Part shown: positions 1 through 8,467 of the stretch, in pieces
How the letters are laid out: every line of letters begins with the position of its first letter
How positions within the stretch are numbered: position 1 is the first letter of the stretch
Assembly: GCF_002278135.3 (NCBI RefSeq)
Contig: NZ_CP029425.2
Coordinates: 8,408,001-8,472,000 of the forward strand
Length of the DNA stretch: 64,000 nt
Direction of reading: 5' to 3'
DNA from: Bradyrhizobium ottawaense
GTDB lineage: Bacteria; Pseudomonadota; Alphaproteobacteria; Rhizobiales; Xanthobacteraceae
Program-made: the position numbers and the translations under genes
The notes under the pieces: model-generated
Database searches by the model: none
What the model was told of the DNA's origin: nothing
The model's input: only the letters and a program-made list of their open reading frames with translations

Positions 1-1
1 G

Positions 2-1372
2 CGCTATCTGGAGGCCTGCGGCGCCGGCGAACGCTCCGGGCTGTACTACACCTGCATCAACTCGTTCCTGACGCCGGGCGAGCTCGCCTATCTGCTGGTC
101 AACAGCCAGTCCAAGATCCTGATCACCTCGGTGGCGAAGCTCGACATCGCCCGCGAGGCGATCAAGGCCTGCCCCGACATCAAGCTCTGCATCGTCGCCG
201 ACGGCCCCGGCGAGAGCGAGCGCATCGTCGGACTTGCGGACGTCACCGCGGAGATGTCGGCAACATCGATCGCGGATGAGTGGCTCGGCACCGCCATGCT
301 CTATTCGTCCGGCACGACGGGACGGCCGAAAGGCATTCTGCGGCCGCTGCCGGAGGAGCCGCCGAAGCATAATCTGCCGCTGTTCGATTTCCTCACCAAG
401 CTCTGGCACTACCGCGAGGGCATGGTCTACCTCTCGCCTGCCCCGCTCTATCACTCGGCGCCGCAGGCGGCCGTGAACCTCACGGTCCGCATGGGCGGCA
501 CCGTGATCATCATGGAGAGTTTCGATCCCGAGCGTTACCTCGAACTCGTCCAGCGGTGGGGCATCACCCACACCCAGCTGGTGCCGACCATGTTCTCGCG
601 CATGCTGAAGTTGCCGGCGGAGGTGCGCGGCCGCTACGACCTGTCCTCGCTGGAGATCGCGATCCACGCCGCCGCGCCCTGCCCGGCGCTGGTCAAGGAC
701 GACATCATCAAATGGTGGGGGCCGATCATTCACGAATATTACGGCGCGACGGAGGGCCTCGGCTTTACCGCCTGCAACAGCGAGGAATGGCTTAGCCACC
801 GCGGCACCGTCGGCAAGGTGCTGCTCGGCGATCTCCACATCCTCGACGAGAACATGCGGGAATGTCCGACCGGCACGCCCGGCCAGGTCTGGTTCAAGAC
901 CGCCTCGCCGTTCGAATATTTCAACGATCCGGAGAAGACCAGGGAGGCGCGCTCGGCCGACGGCAGCATGAGCACGGTCGGCGATGTCGGCTATGTCGAC
1001 GCCGACCGCTTCCTCTACCTCACCGATCGCGCCACCTTCATGATCATCTCCGGTGGCGTGAACATCTACCCGCAGGAATGCGAGAATTTGCTGATCACCC
1101 ATCCGAAGGTCGCCGACGCCGCGGTGTTCGGCGTGCCCAATCCCGATCTCGGCGAAGAGGTGAAGGCGGTGGTGCAGCCGATGCCTGATGTCGTGCCGGG
1201 CGAGGCGCTCGCCGAAGAGCTGATCGCATTCTGCGCAAAATCGCTGTCGCGACAGAAGGTGCCGCGCTCGGTCGATTTCGAGAAGGAATTGCCGCGGCTG
1301 CCGACGGGGAAGTTGTACAAGCGCCTGCTGCGGGACCGGTATTGGGGAAACAAGGCGTCGAGGATCGTGTGA
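2..1372 (+). CDS. AMP-forming acyl-CoA ligase (5' end outside the window)
   Basis: The reading frame is open from base 2 to a TGA at 1370-1372, so the gene begins upstream of the window; about 456 codons are present and perhaps 80-100 N-terminal residues are missing. The product belongs to the ANL superfamily and would activate a carboxylic acid to acyl-AMP and then acyl-CoA in the cytoplasm. The P-loop-like signature LYSSGTTGRPKG lies near 297-332, followed by the YYGATEG adenine-binding motif, the TGD-like core VGDVGYVD and a C-terminal PTGKLYKR containing the catalytic lysine. It lies upstream of an ABC importer on the same strand, which could deliver its substrate. Chain-length specificity cannot be read. 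A GTG at 131 is an internal codon and not a credible start, because conserved sequence continues upstream of it. Confidence 0.9.
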   Translation, partial: RYLEACGAGERSGLYYTCINSFLTPGELAYLLVNSQSKILITSVAKLDIAREAIKACPDIKLCIVADGPGESERIVGLADVTAEMSATSIADEWLGTAMLYSSGTTGRPKGILRPLPEEPPKHNLPLFDFLTKLWHYREGMVYLSPAPLYHSAPQAAVNLTVRMGGTVIIMESFDPERYLELVQRWGITHTQLVPTMFSRMLKLPAEVRGRYDLSSLEIAIHAAAPCPALVKDDIIKWWGPIIHEYYGATEGLGFTACNSEEWLSHRGTVGKVLLGDLHILDENMRECPTGTPGQVWFKTASPFEYFNDPEKTREARSADGSMSTVGDVGYVDADRFLYLTDRATFMIISGGVNIYPQECENLLITHPKVADAAVFGVPNPDLGEEVKAVVQPMPDVVPGEALAEELIAFCAKSLSRQKVPRSVDFEKELPRLPTGKLYKRLLRDRYWGNKASRIV

Positions 1373-1424
1373 GGGCGTCGCTCCACTCGCGGGCGATATG
1401 CGCGAGACGCGTCCAAACAAATGG

Positions 1425-1572
1425 TGTCGTCCCGGGGCGCGACGAAGTCGCGAACCCGGGATCCATAACCACAGGGAATAGTCGTAGGGCGAGCAGGTCA
1501 CCCCGAGTCTTCGCCAAACGTCTCCCTGTGGCTATGGGTCCCGGAGCTGCGCTTCGCTTGTCCGGGACGACA
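1425..1572. repeat. Dispersed palindromic repeat, family A (copy 1)
   Basis: About 148 bp with GTCGTCCCGG at one end and its complement CCGGGACGAC at the other, and inner arms ATAACCACAGGGA / TCCCTGTGGCTAT. The copy at 48114-48256 is nearly the same sequence in the opposite orientation. It occupies the middle of a 416-bp gap (1373-1788). The rest of the gap (1573-1788) shows no gene and presumably holds the promoter of the ABC operon, although no convincing -35/-10 pair was identified. Confidence 0.8.
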
Positions 1573-1788
1573 GTGAGTTCGTTGATTCTGCATCGCGCAA
1601 CATCACCGCAGGAACCATCTCTTCGCACCTGCACTCTCACATCGTGAGCATGATAACCTGCGGCCTTCCGTCATCCGAATTGTCGAGGCGGCATGCGGCC
1701 TTACCGGTTGCCTCCCTCAACTCGCGTGCTATCGTCGCGACAAACAGGCCGCAAGGGCCAAAAAGACTGATGTCCAGGGAGGATGAGC

Positions 1789-3387
1789 ATGCGGAGCGTG
1801 TGGGCGCTCGCCGCAATGGCGGCGCTATCTGTGCTGACGGCCTCAACCACCACGCTCGCCGGCGAGCCCAAGCAGGGCGGCGTCCTGCGAATGTATCACC
1901 GCGACAGCCCGGCCAACGCATCGATCCTCGAGGGCGCGACCTATTCGGTCAACGTGCCGTTCATGGGCGTCTTCAATAATCTCGTCATTTACGACCAGCA
2001 CATCGCGCAGAACAGCCCTGATACCCTCCGGCCCGAGCTGGCCGAAAGCTGGTCCTGGGGCAACGACAACAAGAAGCTGACATTCAAGCTGCGCCAGGGT
2101 GTCAAATGGCATGACGGCAAGCCGTTCACATCGGCCGACGTCAAATGCACCTTCGATCTCCTGATGGGCAAATCGCAGCAGAAGCTTCGGCAAAATCCGC
2201 GCAAGGCCTGGTACAATGAAGTCAACGAGATCACGACGAGTGGCGATTTCGAGGTCTCCTTCGACCTGAAGCGGCCACAGCCGTCGCTGCTGGCGATGCT
2301 GGCGTCAGGCTATACGCCGATCTATCCCTGCCACGTCTCGCCCGCGGACATGCGCACCCATCCGGTCGGTACCGGACCGTTCAAGTTCGTCGAGTTCAAG
2401 GCCAATGAATCGATCAAGCTGACGCGAAATCCGGACTATTGGAAGAAGGGCCTGCCCTATCTCGACGGCATCGAGTACACGATCATCACGAACCGATCGA
2501 CCGCGATCCTCGCTTTCGTCGCCGGAAAGTTCGACATGACCTTCCCGACGCACATCACGATCCCGCTCCTGAAGGACATCAAGTCGCAGGCGCCGAACGC
2601 GACTTGCGTCGTCGAGCCGACCAACGTTTCGACCAACATCATCGTCAATTCGACCTCCGCGCCGTTCGACAACATCGATATTCGCCGCGCGATGGCGATG
2701 GCACTCGACCGCAAGGCGTTCGTCGATATCCTGTTCGAAGGCCAGGCCGACATCGGCGGCACCATGCTGCCACTGCCTCAAGGCGTCTGGGGCATGCCCA
2801 AGGACAAGCTCGAGACCATTCCGGGCTATGGCCGGGACGTGAACGCGAACCGCGAGGAAGCGAAGAAACTGATGCAGAAGGCGGGCTACGGCCCCGACAA
2901 GCACCTCGCGGTGAAGGTCTCGACGCGCAATCTCGCGGAATATCGCGACCCCGCCGTGATCCTGATCGACCAGCTCAAGAGCATCTATATCGACGGCGAG
3001 CTCGACGTCGTCGAAACCGCGAACTGGTTCCCGAAAGTCGCGCGCAAGGACTACATGCTCGGCCTCAATCTGACCGGCAATTCCGTCGACGATCCCGACC
3101 AGTCCTTCTACGAAAACTATTCCTGCGGCTCGGAGCGGAACTACACCAATTACTGCAACAAGGAGATCGAGAAGCTGTTCGACGTGCAATCGCAGGAGAC
3201 CGACACCAGCAAGCGCAAGCCGCTGGTCTGGGATATCGACAAGAAGCTGCAGGAGGATGTCGCCCGTCCGATCATCTTCCATGCACGGGCCGGCACCTGC
3301 TGGCAGCCCTACGTCAAGGGCATCACGATCATGTCGAACAGCTCCTATAACGGCTTTCGCTACGAGGACGCGTGGCTCGACAAGTAG
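1789..3387 (+). CDS. ABC transporter substrate-binding protein, family 5 (peptide/opine/nickel type)
   Basis: This periplasmic solute-binding protein of the SBP_bac_5 family captures a peptide-like or related ligand for the permeases encoded next. An N-terminal signal peptide (hydrophobic to about residue 24, cleavage near LAG|EPKQ) is followed by the family hallmarks: GGVLRM at the mature N-terminus, LAESW..., FKLRQGVKWHDGKPF near residue 100, and GTGPFKF near residue 190. Total length is 532 residues, normal for the family. An ATG lies at 1783, but the GGGAGG ribosome site (1777-1782) abuts it, whereas the ATG at 1789 has a normal 6-base spacing, so 1789 is preferred. It is the first gene of a five-gene dpp-like operon. 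Ligand identity is unknown; neighbouring CoA-ester catabolic genes suggest it need not be a peptide. Confidence 0.92.
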   Translation: MRSVWALAAMAALSVLTASTTTLAGEPKQGGVLRMYHRDSPANASILEGATYSVNVPFMGVFNNLVIYDQHIAQNSPDTLRPELAESWSWGNDNKKLTFKLRQGVKWHDGKPFTSADVKCTFDLLMGKSQQKLRQNPRKAWYNEVNEITTSGDFEVSFDLKRPQPSLLAMLASGYTPIYPCHVSPADMRTHPVGTGPFKFVEFKANESIKLTRNPDYWKKGLPYLDGIEYTIITNRSTAILAFVAGKFDMTFPTHITIPLLKDIKSQAPNATCVVEPTNVSTNIIVNSTSAPFDNIDIRRAMAMALDRKAFVDILFEGQADIGGTMLPLPQGVWGMPKDKLETIPGYGRDVNANREEAKKLMQKAGYGPDKHLAVKVSTRNLAEYRDPAVILIDQLKSIYIDGELDVVETANWFPKVARKDYMLGLNLTGNSVDDPDQSFYENYSCGSERNYTNYCNKEIEKLFDVQSQETDTSKRKPLVWDIDKKLQEDVARPIIFHARAGTCWQPYVKGITIMSNSSYNGFRYEDAWLDK

Positions 3388-3427
3388 CGCGGCAGGCTGG
3401 AGAGTAGCGGCTCGCGGAGGGCGAAGG

Positions 3428-4375
3428 ATGTTTGCCTATCTGGTGCGACGCCTGTTCCTGATGCTCGTGACCCTGTTCGGGATCTCGATCGTCATCTTCC
3501 TCCTGCTGCGCATCGTGCCCGGCAACATCGTCGACATCCTGTTCGCCGCGGCCGGCTATGTCGATCCCGCCGACAAGGCCAACCTGGAGAAGGAGCTCGG
3601 CATCGACCAGCCGCTGATCGTGCAGTATTGGCACTGGATCAGCGGTTTTCTGCGCGGCGACTTTGGTTACTCCTACGTCTCCGAGAAGCCGGCGCTCCAG
3701 GAGATCCTGCCGCGGATCCCGATCACGGCGCGGCTCGCCGGCCTTGCGCTGTTGTTCTCGGTCTCGATTGGCATTCCGCTCGGCGTCATCAGCGCGGTGA
3801 AGCAAGGCACGCGGCTGGATTACGCCTTGCGCGTCGTCAGCTTGAGCGGCTTGTCGCTGCCCTCGTTTTGGCTCGGCCTGCTCATCCTCACGGCGTCGGT
3901 GGCGATGTTCGGCCAGATGCCGATCTTCAATCCGAATCCGCAGACCTGGCTCGAGGCGTTCGCAACCTATGCCGTGCCCGCCGCCGCCGTCGGCTTCCGC
4001 AGCGCGGCGCTGACCATGCGCATCACGCGGTCCTCGATGCTGGAGGTGCTGCGGCAGGACTACATCCGCACCGCGCGCGCCAAGGGCGCCTCCGATGCCG
4101 CCGTGAACTATCAGCACGCGCTGAAGAACGCGATCCTGCCCGTCATCACCGTGATCGGCATCGAGGCGGCGTTCCTGATCGGCGGCCTGATCGTCACCGA
4201 GACGGTGTTCAACATCCCCGGCGTCGCCCGCTTCCTGGTCGAGGCGATCCGCTGGCGCGACTATCCGATCGTGCAGAACCTCGTGATGCTGATCGCCGTC
4301 GTGGTGGTGAGTGCGAATTTCATCGTCGACATGCTCTACGCCGTGTTCGATCCGCGCATCAGGTACACGGATTAG
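3428..4375 (+). CDS. ABC transporter permease, DppB/OppB type
   Basis: Inner-membrane permease of 315 residues with the DppB N-terminal signature (MFAYLVRRL..., then a long hydrophobic helix) and about six membrane segments. The cytoplasmic EAA loop that docks on the ATPases is visible as DYIRTARAKGAS followed by ALKNAILP. The open frame extends upstream to 3257, inside the binding-protein gene, but the ATG at 3428 follows GGAGGGCGAAGG and gives the typical N-terminus. The gene follows the binding protein by 40 bases and forms a heterodimeric pore with the product of 4567-5460. Confidence 0.93.
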   Translation: MFAYLVRRLFLMLVTLFGISIVIFLLLRIVPGNIVDILFAAAGYVDPADKANLEKELGIDQPLIVQYWHWISGFLRGDFGYSYVSEKPALQEILPRIPITARLAGLALLFSVSIGIPLGVISAVKQGTRLDYALRVVSLSGLSLPSFWLGLLILTASVAMFGQMPIFNPNPQTWLEAFATYAVPAAAVGFRSAALTMRITRSSMLEVLRQDYIRTARAKGASDAAVNYQHALKNAILPVITVIGIEAAFLIGGLIVTETVFNIPGVARFLVEAIRWRDYPIVQNLVMLIAVVVVSANFIVDMLYAVFDPRIRYTD

Positions 4376-4416
4376 CCGCATGACCTTCTCTCACACAGTA
4401 TGTGCGCTCTCCTTCA

Positions 4417-4551
4417 CCTCTCCCCGCCTGCGGGGAGAGGTCGGATTGCGCAGCAATCCGGGTGAGGGGGAGTCTCCGCGAGTCCAACTCCCACCTCCCC
4501 CGCGGAGAGCCCCCCTCACCCCTACCCTCTCCCCGCAGGCGGGGAGAGGGG
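4417..4551. repeat. Dispersed repeat, family F: paired CCTCTCCCC hairpins
   Basis: CCTCTCCCCGC-ctg-CGGGGAGAGG at 4417-4440 and CCCTCTCCCCGC-ag-GCGGGGAGAGGG at 4525-4550 are two strong hairpins, and together they form a larger inverted repeat across the 191-bp gap between the two permease genes. A related single hairpin lies at 37212-37239. The element sits inside an operon, so it may tune mRNA stability or polarity; this is inference. Confidence 0.8.
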
Positions 4552-4566
4552 GAAGATAGAGTTCAC

Positions 4567-5460
4567 ATGGCCGCGATCGACTATGACGTTGAACTGAGAC
4601 GCGCCGGCGCCTATGCGACCGGAGGCTGGCGCCGCGTGCTGTATCTGGCACAGCGGCATGTGCTGGGCGCCGCTGGCCTCGTCATCATGACCGTGTTCGT
4701 GTTCACCGCCATCTTCGCCGATTTCATCGCGCGCTATGATCCCCTGTCGATCGATTCGGCCCGCGCTCTGGCCCGCCCGAGCCTGACGCACTGGATGGGA
4801 ACGGACTCCTTCGGCCGCGACGTGTTCAGCCGCATCATCCACGGCGCGCGGATCTCGCTTGCGGTCGGGATCGGCTCGACCGCGCTCGGCGGCACGATCG
4901 GCGTCATCGTCGGCCTGACCTCCGGCTATCTCTCCGGCTGGGTCGATCTCGTGTTCCAGCGCGTCTCCGACGTCCTCCAGGCGCTGCCGCTGCTGGTGCT
5001 GGCGCTGGTGATGACGGCGGCACTCGGCCCGTCGCTGCCGAACGTGATCATTGCGATTGCCATTCCGCTGATCCCGACGGTCGCGCGCGTCATCCGTGCC
5101 AACACGCTGGCGCTGCGCGAACTCCCCTTTATCGAAGCCGCCAAGTCGATCGGCATGAGCGAAGTGCGCATCGCGCTCCGCCACGTACTGCCGAACACGC
5201 TGGCGCCGCTGATCGTGCTTGCGACCGCGCAGCTGGGCTCGACCATCCTGACGGAAGCTTCCCTCTCCTTCCTCGGCCTCGGCATTCCCGAGCCTTATCC
5301 GTCTTGGGGCCGCATGCTCTCCGAGTCCGCCGCCGAATATGTCCGCACCGCGCCGTGGCTGGTGATCTTCCCGGGCATTGCGATCAGCCTCGCCGTGTTC
5401 GGCGCCAACCTGTTCGGCGACGCCCTGCGCGACATCCTGGATCCGAGGCAGCGCGGCTGA
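4567..5460 (+). CDS. ABC transporter permease, DppC/OppC type
   Basis: Second inner-membrane permease of the importer, 297 residues. It has an N-terminal helix (about residues 35-55), then [11 protein letters not shown], the DppC hallmark [12 protein letters not shown] near residue 80, and five further helices. The EAA loop reads [21 protein letters not shown]. The frame is open from 4402, but that stretch is repeat sequence; the ATG at 4567 follows GGGGGAAGATAG and gives the family start. The stop codon overlaps the next start as TGATG (5458-5462), indicating translational coupling to the ATPase gene. Confidence 0.93.
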   Translation: MAAIDYDVELRRAGAYATGGWRRVLYLAQRHVLGAAGLVIMTVFVFTAIFADFIARYDPLSIDSARALARPSLTHWMGTDSFGRDVFSRIIHGARISLAVGIGSTALGGTIGVIVGLTSGYLSGWVDLVFQRVSDVLQALPLLVLALVMTAALGPSLPNVIIAIAIPLIPTVARVIRANTLALRELPFIEAAKSIGMSEVRIALRHVLPNTLAPLIVLATAQLGSTILTEASLSFLGLGIPEPYPSWGRMLSESAAEYVRTAPWLVIFPGIAISLAVFGANLFGDALRDILDPRQRG

Positions 5461-6467
5461 TGACGGACAAATCCAACCTTGTGCTCGAAGTGAAGAACCT
5501 GAAAACGGTGTTCTTCACCAATTCCGGTTTGTTCAAAGCCGTCGACGACCTCTCCTTTACCGTGAAGCGCGGCGAGACGCTGGCGATCGTCGGCGAATCC
5601 GGCTGCGGCAAGAGCGTAACGGCGCTGTCGCTGATGCGGCTGGTGCCCGATCCGCCCGGCCGCATCGTCGGCGGCTCGATTTCGCTCGAAGGCACCGACC
5701 TGCTGGCGCTGGATGAGGCGGAGATGCGTGCCGTCAGGGGCAACCGCATCTCCATGATCTTCCAGGAGCCGATGACCTCGCTCAATCCGGTGATGCGGAT
5801 CGGCGACCAGATCGTCGAGGCGGTGCGGCTGCACCGGAACATCCCGGCCAAGGAAGCCCGGAATATCGCCGTGGAGATGCTGCGCCTGGTGCGCATTCCC
5901 GAGCCGGCGCGACGCGCGAAGGAATATCCGCATCAACTCTCCGGCGGCATGCGCCAGCGCGCGATGATCGCGATGGCGCTGGCCTGCCGGCCGGCGCTGC
6001 TGATCGCGGACGAGCCGACCACCGCGCTCGACGTCACCATCCAGGCGCAGATCCTGGCGCTTATCCTCGACCTGCAGAAGGAGCTCGGCACCGGGCTCGT
6101 GCTGATCACGCATGATCTCGGCGTGGTCGCGCAGACCGCGCAACGCGTGATCGTGATGTATGCGGGCCGAAAGGTCGAGGAAGCCAGCGTCGAAGCGCTG
6201 TTCGCCGCGCCAAAACATCCCTATACGCGCGGGCTGATGGCGTCGATCCCGGCCGTGCCGGCGGCCGGCGTCCCGGCGCAGGCTCGGCTCAATGAAATTC
6301 CCGGCACCGTGCCGTCGCTGGTGCGGCTGCCGAAGGGCTGCGCCTTCGCACCGCGCTGCAAGCTCGCAATCAAGCGCTGCGAGGCCGAGTATCCGCCGCT
6401 GGCGGATTGGGGCGGCGGACATCTTGCAGCCTGCTGGCGTGCGGCTGAAGTCGCGGAGGTGGCATGA
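5460..6467 (+). CDS. ABC transporter ATP-binding protein, DppD/OppD type
   Basis: Cytoplasmic ATPase of the importer, 335 residues. It shows Walker [10 protein letters not shown]-loop [12 protein letters not shown], signature [10 protein letters not shown], Walker [13 protein letters not shown] and switch histidine LITHDLG. The C-terminal oligopeptide-ATPase extension is present with the cysteine pair GCAFAPRC...KRC. The ATG at 5460 overlaps the TGA of the upstream permease. It pairs with the product of 6464-7465, the next cistron, which overlaps its 3' end by four bases (ATGA). Confidence 0.94.
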   Translation: MTDKSNLVLEVKNLKTVFFTNSGLFKAVDDLSFTVKRGETLAIVGESGCGKSVTALSLMRLVPDPPGRIVGGSISLEGTDLLALDEAEMRAVRGNRISMIFQEPMTSLNPVMRIGDQIVEAVRLHRNIPAKEARNIAVEMLRLVRIPEPARRAKEYPHQLSGGMRQRAMIAMALACRPALLIADEPTTALDVTIQAQILALILDLQKELGTGLVLITHDLGVVAQTAQRVIVMYAGRKVEEASVEALFAAPKHPYTRGLMASIPAVPAAGVPAQARLNEIPGTVPSLVRLPKGCAFAPRCKLAIKRCEAEYPPLADWGGGHLAACWRAAEVAEVA

Positions 6468-7465
6468 GCGAAGTTCTGCTCGAAGTCACCAACCTCAAGA
6501 AGCACTACCCGGTGCGCGCCGGCGTATTGCGCAGGCAAGTCGGCACCGTGCACTCGGTCGACGGCGTCTCGTTCTCGGTTCATGCCGGCGAGACGCTCGG
6601 GCTCGTCGGCGAATCCGGTTGCGGCAAGTCGACGGTGGCGCGTAGCGTGTTGCGGCTGGTCGAGCCGACCTCGGGCCAGATCCGGCTCGACGGCGAGGAC
6701 ATCACCCATCTGTCCAAGGCGGCACTGCGCCCGCACCGGCGTTCGATGCAGATCGTCTTCCAGGACCCGTTCGCCTCGCTCAATCCGCGCATGACCGCCG
6801 GCGACATCGTCGGCGAGCCGCTGGCGGTGCACGGGCTCGCCAGCGGCAAGGCGCTGGATGCGCGGGTCGCAACGCTGTTCGAGCAGGTGGGCTTGCGAGC
6901 CGACCAGATGCACAACTTCCCGCATCAATTCTCCGGCGGCCAGCGCCAGCGCATCTGCATCGCGCGCGCGCTCGCACTCGAGCCGCGCCTGATCGTCTGC
7001 GACGAGCCGGTGTCCGCGCTCGACGTGTCGATCCAGGCGCAGGTGATCAATCTGCTGATCGACCTGCAGCGCCAGCACGGCTTCTCCTACCTCTTCATCG
7101 CCCACGATCTCGCCGTGGTCGCTCATATCAGCCATCGCGTCGCCGTGATGTATCTCGGCCGCATCGTCGAGATCGCAGGCAAGGACGAGCTGTTTCGCAA
7201 TCCCAGGCATCCCTACACGCAAGCGCTGCTCGCCTCGGTGCCGGTTGCCAACCCGCTGGCGAAGAAGCTCGCGCCGCTGGTCGACGGGGATGTGCCGAGC
7301 CCGGTCAATCCGCCGCCCGGATGCGCGTTTCACACCCGCTGCCGATATGCGATGGAGCGTTGCAAGACCGAGCGACCGGCGCTGCTGGACGCGGGCGACG
7401 GGCATCAGGTCGCGTGTCTGCTCAATGAGGGCACGGGGCGGAGCCAGTTGGCGCCAACGACCTGA
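6464..7465 (+). CDS. ABC transporter ATP-binding protein, DppF/OppF type
   Basis: Second ATPase of the importer, 333 residues, with Walker [11 protein letters not shown]-loop [13 protein letters not shown], signature FSGGQRQRI, Walker [13 protein letters not shown] and FIAHDLA. The C-terminal extension carries GCAFHTRC...ERC. Its ATG overlaps the end of the previous gene (ATGA), so the binding protein, two permeases and two ATPases form a tight operon. The last 44 bases (7422-7465) overlap the 3' end of a convergent gene on the minus strand. Confidence 0.94.
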   Translation: MSEVLLEVTNLKKHYPVRAGVLRRQVGTVHSVDGVSFSVHAGETLGLVGESGCGKSTVARSVLRLVEPTSGQIRLDGEDITHLSKAALRPHRRSMQIVFQDPFASLNPRMTAGDIVGEPLAVHGLASGKALDARVATLFEQVGLRADQMHNFPHQFSGGQRQRICIARALALEPRLIVCDEPVSALDVSIQAQVINLLIDLQRQHGFSYLFIAHDLAVVAHISHRVAVMYLGRIVEIAGKDELFRNPRHPYTQALLASVPVANPLAKKLAPLVDGDVPSPVNPPPGCAFHTRCRYAMERCKTERPALLDAGDGHQVACLLNEGTGRSQLAPTT

Positions 7466-8234
7466 TTACCGGCCACGCCGCCAAGGCGGCAGCGACATGC
7501 TTGAGCGTGTGGCCCGAGACGATGTGCCCTGTCGCTTCGAAAATGAGCGCGTCACCGAATTCGAAAAGCTTCGCCAGCACATAAAAGAAGATCACGCCAC
7601 CGAGCGGCACGCCGAGCGCGCCAGGCCGCGGCCGCGTCAACGCCAGTCCCACGGCAAGTGCCATGCCGCCGAACTGCACGACCACCCATGGCGTGAGATT
7701 CTCGCGCGCCACCCAGGCAGCTAACAGGCCGGCCATCATCATCAGGACCAGCACCGCCTCGCCGGCACGCACGCTGATGCGTTCACTGGCTGCGATGCCC
7801 AGAAAGCCCGCGAACGCCACCGCCATACCGAGACGATCGGCCACAAGGCGTTGCGGCATGTCGGGGTCCAGGTGATAGAAGCCAGATCCCAGGCAGGTGA
7901 GGATCAGGCCGACGAAAAGCCAACTTGCACCCACAGGCGCATCATGGCGGGCGCGCAGCCGCTCCGAACCCCAGACGCCCATCGCGAGAAAGGCGAGATT
8001 GCTCAGCACATCGCCGGCGTTGGGCACACCGAGCCAGGTGCGACTGTCGACGAAGTGCGGGACGTGCCAAGCGGCGGCGGGCAGCGCGGGAGCGAGGAGT
8101 ACCGACAGCGTCAGAACGCTGAGGGCCCCAATCAGGTATCTCTCGCGGAGTTGTGGGGCGGCGAACGAGAAGCGTCGGGATACCGACGGGAGCGTCGGAT
8201 TGGTCGCTTGGGCGGGATCATTTGGGCGCAACAT
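7422..8234 (-). CDS. CREST-superfamily integral membrane hydrolase (alkaline ceramidase/PAQR-like)
   Basis: A polytopic membrane protein of 270 residues with about seven predicted helices. It carries the residue pattern of the CREST superfamily of membrane metal hydrolases: a serine and histidine in SGFYH after the second helix, an aspartate in VADRLGM, and HTLKH (HxxxH) near the C-terminus. In known members these residues bind zinc and hydrolyse amide bonds in lipids such as ceramides. The motif match is seen; the substrate is not known. The frame runs to a TTG at 8255, but the ATG at 8234 has a GGAG ribosome site and is chosen. It is transcribed towards the ABC operon and overlaps its end. 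A TTGAAC palindrome lies just upstream of the start. Confidence 0.7.
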   Translation of the reverse strand: MLRPNDPAQATNPTLPSVSRRFSFAAPQLRERYLIGALSVLTLSVLLAPALPAAAWHVPHFVDSRTWLGVPNAGDVLSNLAFLAMGVWGSERLRARHDAPVGASWLFVGLILTCLGSGFYHLDPDMPQRLVADRLGMAVAFAGFLGIAASERISVRAGEAVLVLMMMAGLLAAWVARENLTPWVVVQFGGMALAVGLALTRPRPGALGVPLGGVIFFYVLAKLFEFGDALIFEATGHIVSGHTLKHVAAALAAWPVIRSLAPTGSAPCPH

Positions 8235-8247
8235 GCCGGCTCCAAAA

Positions 8248-8262
8248 TTGAACAATGTTCAA
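8248..8262. promoter_or_regulatory. Palindrome TTGAAC-N3-GTTCAA, candidate operator
   Basis: A perfect 6+3+6 palindrome (TTGAACaatGTTCAA) lies 14 bases upstream of the ATG of the CREST membrane gene. A second, differently arranged pair TTCAA-a-TTGAA lies at 8289-8299 and a single TTGAAC at 8416-8421. The placement would suit a dimeric repressor; no regulator gene lies adjacent, so the binding protein is unknown. Confidence 0.4.
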
Positions 8263-8368
8263 TATATGTAGCCCGAAAATGAAAACCGTTCAAATTGAAT
8301 TTCCCCCTTGCGCCAGTACGCAATTAAGCAACTGAAATAATAGGGAATTTTTACCGCACGCGAGGTGC

Positions 8369-8459
8369 CGTAGGGCGGCAAAGCGGAGCCTGCCGACGAT
8401 GCCGCTCCACCACTTTTGAACATCGATGGCGGGCACGGCACTTTGCGCCTTTGCCCCGT
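8369..8459. repeat. Dispersed repeat, family C (degenerate copy)
   Basis: A diverged copy of the GTAGGGTGGGCAAAGC element found at 13141-13234 and 51452-51532: GTAGGGCGGCAAAGC on the left and GGCACTTTGCGCCTTTGCCC on the right. It fills most of the 233-bp gap between the CREST gene and the carboxylase operon. Confidence 0.5.
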
Positions 8460-8467
8460 TCGTTGCG

